Shown here piece by piece: positions 61,001 to 64,000 of a DNA stretch of 64,000 bases (positions are counted from its first letter, which is position 1; every line of letters starts with the position of its first letter). Source of the stretch: Sabellastarte sp. h YS-2021 (lineage: Eukaryota; Annelida; Polychaeta; Sabellida; Sabellidae); assembly GCA_964017235.1 (NCBI GenBank), contig OZ024931.1, positions 105,976,221 through 106,040,220 of the forward strand, in the 5' to 3' direction. The position numbers and the translations under genes were made by a program. Under the pieces are notes generated by a model. That model made no database searches. It saw only the letters and a list, made by a program, of their open reading frames with translations, and was not told the DNA's origin.

Positions 61001-62823
61001 AAACAGGTTGGGAGAGACAGAAATGTTTTTTTTAATAATATAAGGCAGAAAAGGAAATTAGTTCATATAAAACTGAATATTAAGTTAACAGAATTATGGA
61101 TAATAGATGTTATACTGTACTTTATTATCCATCACAAGCTATATTTGACCCAAATAAGGGGGTGCATATACCTAGGGACATATATTCTGTATTATCCAGA
61201 GCCACATTCTATGGATAATAGTACAATAATGTAATTTTATAGGGCAATATGCTGTAGAAATGAACTGCCATCAATGATTATCAGCCTAAACAAATACTTG
61301 ATGACGTTAGAGCTCAGTCACTAATACTCATTATTGGACGACGGACTGGCTAGCAATAAAATACTTTGTTTTCAAAGACTTGATTCTGCACTGATAATCC
61401 CCTAGTAACGCATGCTCAGCTAGTAATAATTAGTATTACAAATTCACCAACAAAAGCTGCATTTTTCTTAATACCGGTATTTCATTAGTTACACAACGTA
61501 CAAATATGGTTAAACGAAATTTATACCAATTATCAAAGAAGAAGTGTAAAACAGGATGTGGTGTTAAGTTACAAGTGCTGGATTTGTCTGATACAGGTAT
61601 TTGTACTATTAGTAATTGTTTCAAAGGAGAGAAGACAGTCAATGTTTACAGTTTTACTGAATGTGTATTTATTGTTGTATGGTGTACTTTTTATTTCAGT
61701 AGTTTTAAACTTTAAAGATAAAAAACTTGCAATGAAGGATTTTAACACACAGGGTAAATTTTAATTTGCTGCAGGTAGCATTTTCTTTATAACTAGAAAA
61801 TATGCCATCCTTCATTATTTTGTGAGCATTCTTCAGTGAGACAGCATTTTTATGTATAAAAGTCCACAAAACACCGTGCTATAAATATTTAATATTCTTA
61901 TGGCCACAATATATACCGCTTCAATAATAATTTAAAATACAGCTGTTGGGCTATGAAAGCTGAAAATTCAACTAAATATGCTTTTAATTTGGAAAAAATG
62001 CTTCTGTGCAATCATTTGAATTTTAGAATAAATGGAATCTTTATTGGCTAATAATGAACTTCACCATATTACTGATAAAAAACTTGACCCTGGAGAACAA
62101 AAACAAATAGAAGTATATATTAAGTCATAAAGGACAAAAGGAGGATGGTATATGGACACAAATATACCAATAATAGGAAATAAATTCTACATATTGGCTG
62201 ATACCTGAATGGCCAATGGGTGGGACTAGCCAAGTATGTGTGAGTTAAACCCTGAGCAGCAATCAATAATTTGCTGTTTGCTGGAGTCAAAAAAAGTACT
62301 TCAGTGGGTGAAGACTAAAATTTCATAAACCTCTTATGGGACTCAGGCTAACAAGGAATATGAAATATATGCTACTACATTTAGCCATATATCAGGCATT
62401 CTCACTTCACCCAACACATAACAATTTATTTTGGTATATAAGTCATATATAGTAATAAATATAAATAGAAGTATTTGGCTACAACCTCTACTAGAACCTC
62501 CACTGAGGACAAGTTTTGTTGTACATTGTAATTATGGCTAACTGCAGGACTAGTACCAACAAGAATTTGTTTTCTAATTTTATGACCTTAAAAATGGTTA
62601 CACATTGCTAAATTTGGTTTACATTGTCTCATGTAATTAAGTATCTACTATATATCCATTAAATCGATTTAATGTAGCTCCTATAGCTTTGCAAATGTAG
62701 AGGGGTGGTTTTGCACTGACCTGACCTGGATATCCAGGGGCTGGAGGATAGCCTCCTGGTGGTGAGTAACCCTGGCCACCAGCATTATTGAATGGAGTGC
62801 TCATTCTTTATGATACTTCAGAT
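45954..62823 (-). CDS. Annexin gene B (annexin A7/A11-like), nearly complete
   Basis: Eleven coding exons join in frame with GT-AG borders to 414 codons: 62804-62721, 60937-60671, 59316-59235, 57952-57858, 56326-56213, 53917-53827, 51811-51732, 50490-50434, 50181-49992, 48867-48809, 46076-45954. Residues 1-117 are Pro/Gly/Tyr-rich. The four annexin repeats follow at about 127-197, 199-270, 283-357 and 358-414. Type II calcium sites look complete in repeat 1 (G143-Q-G145-T146 with E185) and repeat 2 (GAGT at 215-218 with E257). Repeat 3 has lost the loop (KGIRLD, no GT). Repeat 4 has GAGTDD; its acid would lie in the missing last exon (about 20 residues, GDTSG-type). Predicted role: calcium-dependent binding to acidic phospholipid membranes. 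No stop or frameshift is seen. Confidence 0.93.
46077..48808. other. Intron 10 of annexin gene B
   Basis: No exon seen. It holds the inverted-repeat element at 47340-47620. A 73-codon open frame at 46712-46491 has no recognisable domain. Confidence 0.5.
47340..47620. mobile_element. Hairpin MITE with perfect 22-bp stem
   Basis: Positions 47497-47518 are the exact inverse of 47532-47553 (TTTTAGCCAATCAAATTCCA inside the stem), with a 13-bp loop. Outside lie CTCAGTCTCAAACTCAAACT copies (from 47352) and their inverse AAGTTTGAGTCTGAGATTGA (47466), so several nested foldbacks overlap. Confidence 0.75.
48809..48867 (-). CDS. Annexin gene B coding exon 10
   Basis: 59 nt, acceptor ATTTCCAG, donor GTGAGT, entered in phase 1 and left in phase 0. 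Encodes [19 protein letters not shown], the helix linking repeats 3 and 4 (family form: V-R-N-x-x-x-F-F-A-E-R-L). Too short for an open-frame scan to find. Confidence 0.92.
49092..49485. mobile_element. Foldback MITE with minisatellite arms
   Basis: Perfect 18-bp terminal inverted repeat ATTGCAGAATTCCCCTCC at 49092-49109 and 49468-49485. The left arm (49142-49287) is a tandem of CAGGTCAGCAGGTAGA units. The right arm (49340-49400) is the inverse, CTACCTGCCAACCTGC. An AT-rich loop lies between. Located in intron 9 of gene B. Confidence 0.8.
49992..50181 (-). CDS. Annexin gene B coding exon 9 (repeat 3)
   Basis: 190 nt, acceptor CATTTTACAG, donor GTAAAG, entered in phase 0 and left in phase 1. 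Encodes [20 protein letters not shown], then [20 protein letters not shown] and [13 protein letters not shown]. It holds nearly all of repeat 3, whose calcium loop is degenerate. Confidence 0.94.
50434..50490 (-). CDS. Annexin gene B coding exon 8
   Basis: 57 nt, phase 0 both ends, acceptor TTTTTGCACAG, donor GTAAGT. Encodes [19 protein letters not shown], the linker between repeats 2 and 3 (family form: R-x-E-x-x-x-V-D). Confidence 0.92.
50935..51335. repeat. ~140-bp satellite, three copies, with AGGTCA motifs
   Basis: The phrase TTGCACACCTACAC(C/T)CTCCAA recurs at about 50962 and 51106, with a diverged copy at 51238. Each is preceded by AAGGTCA or GAGGTCAC and followed by AGTTTCTGAGATATA. 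Lies in intron 7 of gene B. Confidence 0.75.
51732..51811 (-). CDS. Annexin gene B coding exon 7 (second half of repeat 2)
   Basis: 80 nt, acceptor TTTTTTTTTATAG, donor GTGAGT, entered in phase 1 and left in phase 0. Encodes [20 protein letters not shown] and LLNLYQ. The first split codon gives Ile. E257 (IIAETSG) is the calcium-binding acid of repeat 2, in place of the commoner Asp. Confidence 0.93.
51958..52190 (+). mobile_element. tRNA-derived SINE with perfect target duplication
   Basis: The head GGCCTCGGTGGTGCAGTGGT holds the A box and GGCGATTCAAACC the B box (52008-52020). The shared central segment GGGAAAGTTGGTAGTGGCTT follows, then a tail with TTGAAAGCGACGTAAAAC and AAATAAACAATT. The 14-bp direct repeat AAGATAAAGTAGCA flanks it at 51944-51957 and 52191-52204 with no mismatch, indicating a young LINE-assisted insertion. 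Located in intron 6 of gene B. Confidence 0.92.
53340..53680. repeat. ~65-bp tandem repeat, about five copies
   Basis: Units share TTCTGCAACC(T/C)A(A/T)TAGGTTT, TTAATCCATTCTAG and CAAACTTT(T/G)ATAAACAAATC. Moderately diverged, in intron 6 of gene B, ending 150 bp from exon 6. Confidence 0.8.
53827..53917 (-). CDS. Annexin gene B coding exon 6 (start of repeat 2)
   Basis: 91 nt, acceptor TTTTCATAG, donor GTGAGT, entered in phase 0 and left in phase 1. Encodes [20 protein letters not shown] and [10 protein letters not shown]. It pairs with gene A 6106-6016, which has the same length and phases. Confidence 0.94.
54156..54922. mobile_element. MITE with TACCCAGTAAACATT ends
   Basis: Perfect 15-bp inverted ends TACCCAGTAAACATT and AATGTTTACTGGGTA. 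The interior is rich in AACATTT, AATGTTTTTAAACATT and similar palindromes. Flanking octamers ATGATTCA and ATGATTAC could be a slightly mutated 8-bp target duplication. Located in intron 5 of gene B. Confidence 0.75.
56143..56162. repeat. Poly(G) tract
   Basis: About 24 consecutive G, roughly 50 bp from the donor of exon 5 of gene B. Confidence 0.9.
56213..56326 (-). CDS. Annexin gene B coding exon 5 (second half of repeat 1)
   Basis: 114 nt, phase 0 both ends, acceptor TTTATTATACAG, donor GTAAAA. Encodes [20 protein letters not shown] and ends [13 protein letters not shown]185 completes the repeat 1 calcium site. The final Met in place of the usual Lys or Arg before the next GAGT is unusual. 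Confidence 0.94.
56327..57857. other. Intron 4 of annexin gene B
   Basis: No exon or clear transposon recognised. A minus-strand open frame at 56775-56539 has no known domain. Confidence 0.5.
57858..57952 (-). CDS. Annexin gene B coding exon 4 (repeat 1 calcium loop)
   Basis: 95 nt, acceptor TTTTTTCGTAG, donor GTAAGA, entered in phase 1 and left in phase 0. Encodes [20 protein letters not shown] and ends YKCMYGK. Same length as gene A 10421-10327, with the SNKQRQDIK motif identical. Confidence 0.95.
57953..59234. other. Intron 3 of annexin gene B
   Basis: Holds a decayed tRNA-SINE head near 58730-58790 (CTGCAGTGGGTAACACTCGC then GGGTTCAATTC) and a C tract at 59025-59042. No exon recognised. 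Confidence 0.5.
59235..59316 (-). CDS. Annexin gene B coding exon 3 (linker and start of repeat 1)
   Basis: 82 nt, acceptor GATGTTCTTCAG, donor GTAATT, entered in phase 0 and left in phase 1. Encodes [20 protein letters not shown] and [10 protein letters not shown]-x-P and the F-D motif mark the start of the annexin core. Confidence 0.94.
59317..60230. other. Intron 2 of annexin gene B, left part
   Basis: AT-rich intronic DNA with nothing recognised before the LINE fragment at 60270. Confidence 0.5.
60270..60560 (+). mobile_element. LINE 3' end (pol C-terminus and tail)
   Basis: Text [11 protein letters not shown], then [20 protein letters not shown] and [11 protein letters not shown] with a stop at about 60412. 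A frame change occurs between the first two. The tail ends GGAGATTAAGCGCTATAAAA then GTCAAATTTG. Same family as the copies at 40366 and 1440. Confidence 0.8.
60671..60937 (-). CDS. Annexin gene B coding exon 2 (Pro/Gly/Tyr-rich tail)
   Basis: 267 nt, acceptor CCTGCTTTGCAG, donor GTGAGT, phase 0 both ends. Encodes [20 protein letters not shown], a [16 protein letters not shown] stretch, two YGQPQP units and a Ser-rich end [16 protein letters not shown]. Resembles annexin A7/A11 tails. PPAPY/PPSY-like motifs might bind partner proteins, which is inference. It corresponds to the much longer 13801-14424 exon of gene A. Confidence 0.92.
60938..62720. other. Intron 1 of annexin gene B
   Basis: No repeat or exon recognised. 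Small open frames at 61436-61764 overlap on both strands and have no domain. Confidence 0.5.
62721..62823 (-). CDS. Annexin gene B exon with start codon
   Basis: The acceptor GATTTTTCAG precedes a 19-nt 5' untranslated piece. The ATG at 62804-62802 sits in AAAGAATGAG and opens [20 protein letters not shown], continuing to YPGQ (28 codons), donor GTCAGT. Tyr-Pro-Gly repeats here match A7/A11-type tails. The upstream untranslated exon was not located. Confidence 0.9.
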
Positions 62824-64000
62824 CTGAAAAATCACTGTTAAAATTCACTACTTTGGCCCCATGACAAGAAGAATCTCATGTTAGTAAACAAGTGCTAATC
62901 CATTCACAAATGTATTCCAAAGGATATAATCATTGTAGATATTTTTCTATTTCAAAAGATACTCTCTGACAACTATTTTTTGTTAATTTGTGTTAAAACT
63001 TATACCGGTAATTACAACATCTGATGAAATCGGTTGTCCTTAATTGTATTGTCAGATTTTTCTTTTTCCTTTTTTATTTTTCCTTCACTTGCTACTTTTT
63101 GTCATTACAGCAGAACCATTAGACATATCAAGTTCAAGGGGGACAACTTTTGAAAAAAAAAATGTATGTCCGCCATGTCTTGTTTTTAAGATGGCTGCTA
63201 CCTACTTTTAAAGCTTGTGTGTGCTCTTAAGTCCAAGACTACTTTGACCAATTGTTTTCAAACTTTGTGCAGTCATTGATATTCCTCATAAGAGGAATCC
63301 TATGGATTTTGGACAAAATTTTTAAAAACAGGGCATGCCAGTGGAGAAATGCCTTGATCGAACTGTCTCAGAAATGTTCCCATTGTGTTTTTCCCACATG
63401 TTTTACCCCCAGATAGAACGTTTTTTGCCATATTCAAAATGAAAATGTAACAGTTTTAGTAAATTTTGAAAATTTGCTGCCGAGCTCTTGTCAGCTCCAC
63501 ATCACATCATTACAGCAAAACCATTAGAGATATCAACTTCAGGTTTCCTGTGTTCATTTAAGGGTCAACGGGGACAACTTTTCAAAAAAAAAAGTGTCCG
63601 CCATCTTGTTTTTAAGATGGCCGCCACCCAGTATAAAGCTTGTGGAGGATGTCCCAAGGCCCGTAGGCCTTGTTCTATTTTTAAAAGAATTTGTATGTAT
63701 ATGCACATTTCCCTACCTCCCAAACAAAAACACCTTTCATTTCTCAGCTGAAAACCTCTCATTTGCATTGATTATTTTAATTTTTAATCCACCATTCTAT
63801 TAGAAAATTTCAACAAAACTTTCTTTGGATGTATTGATCCTTAAACTCTCTGGTATTCAATTTTTTTACATATAACATAGAAAATATGATTAACAGCAGC
63901 TTAAAAGATAAAATATTTTATATTTTCAATGATAAAATTAAAATAACTGTCAATCTGGTGAACGCAATGATATTGTTCTCCAATTATATTACACCACCTC
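62824..64000. other. 5' side of annexin gene B with a duplicated block
   Basis: Two related blocks, 63105-63225 and 63507-63650, share CATTACAGCA(G/A)AACCATTAG, GGGGACAACTTTT and TTGTTTTTAAGATGGC, about 403 bp apart. No promoter or untranslated exon could be assigned. Confidence 0.55.

Overview
This is eukaryotic, AT-rich, intron-rich DNA with no bacterial operon features. Long introns, tRNA- and 5S-derived SINEs, LINE 3' ends, LTRs, foldback MITEs, two PIF/Harbinger transposons and many minisatellites suggest a marine invertebrate. A mollusc, probably a bivalve, is the best guess, but this is inference from repeat style and not from a species-specific gene.

The host genes are two head-to-tail annexin paralogues on the minus strand, recognised by joining exons with GT-AG splice sites. 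Gene A (left) has coding exons at 21161-21129, 14424-13801, 12636-12549, 10421-10327, 7914-7801 and 6106-6016, and continues beyond the left edge or in exons not found. Gene B (right) has coding exons at 62804-62721, 60937-60671, 59316-59235, 57952-57858, 56326-56213, 53917-53827, 51811-51732, 50490-50434, 50181-49992, 48867-48809 and 46076-45954. This gives 414 codons; only the last short exon, about 20 residues, was not found. From the third coding exon on, the two genes share exon phases, and the exon lengths are equal (95, 114 and 91 nt) or nearly so (88 and 82 nt). This fits a tandem duplication. Both have Pro/Gly/Tyr-rich N-terminal regions like annexin A7/A11. In gene A this region has become a 208-residue YGPP-type repeat carried by one exon.

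The 25 kb between the genes (about 21200 to 45950) is a transposon landing zone. 24303-29414 is a decayed PIF/Harbinger element with TAA target duplication, a dead nuclease and a broken Q-rich DNA-binding partner. About 29768-34714 is a younger Harbinger cluster with a nearly intact HARBI1-like nuclease (one frameshift), a convergent intact MADF/Myb-like gene, a 44-bp satellite and very long, interleaved terminal repeats. Further right are LINE fragments, a foldback element with short-tandem-repeat arms, and a ~151-bp satellite.

The introns carry more repeats: two LTRs in opposite orientation (710-1670 and 4345-5175), three copies of one MITE family (7042-12330), a hairpin MITE (11803-11960), a tRNA/5S composite SINE (about 10560-10922), a tRNA SINE with a perfect 14-bp target duplication (51958-52190), and MITEs at 54156-54922 and 49092-49485. 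The annexin genes and the mobile elements show no functional link. Their proximity looks like tolerance of insertions in large introns and intergenic DNA.
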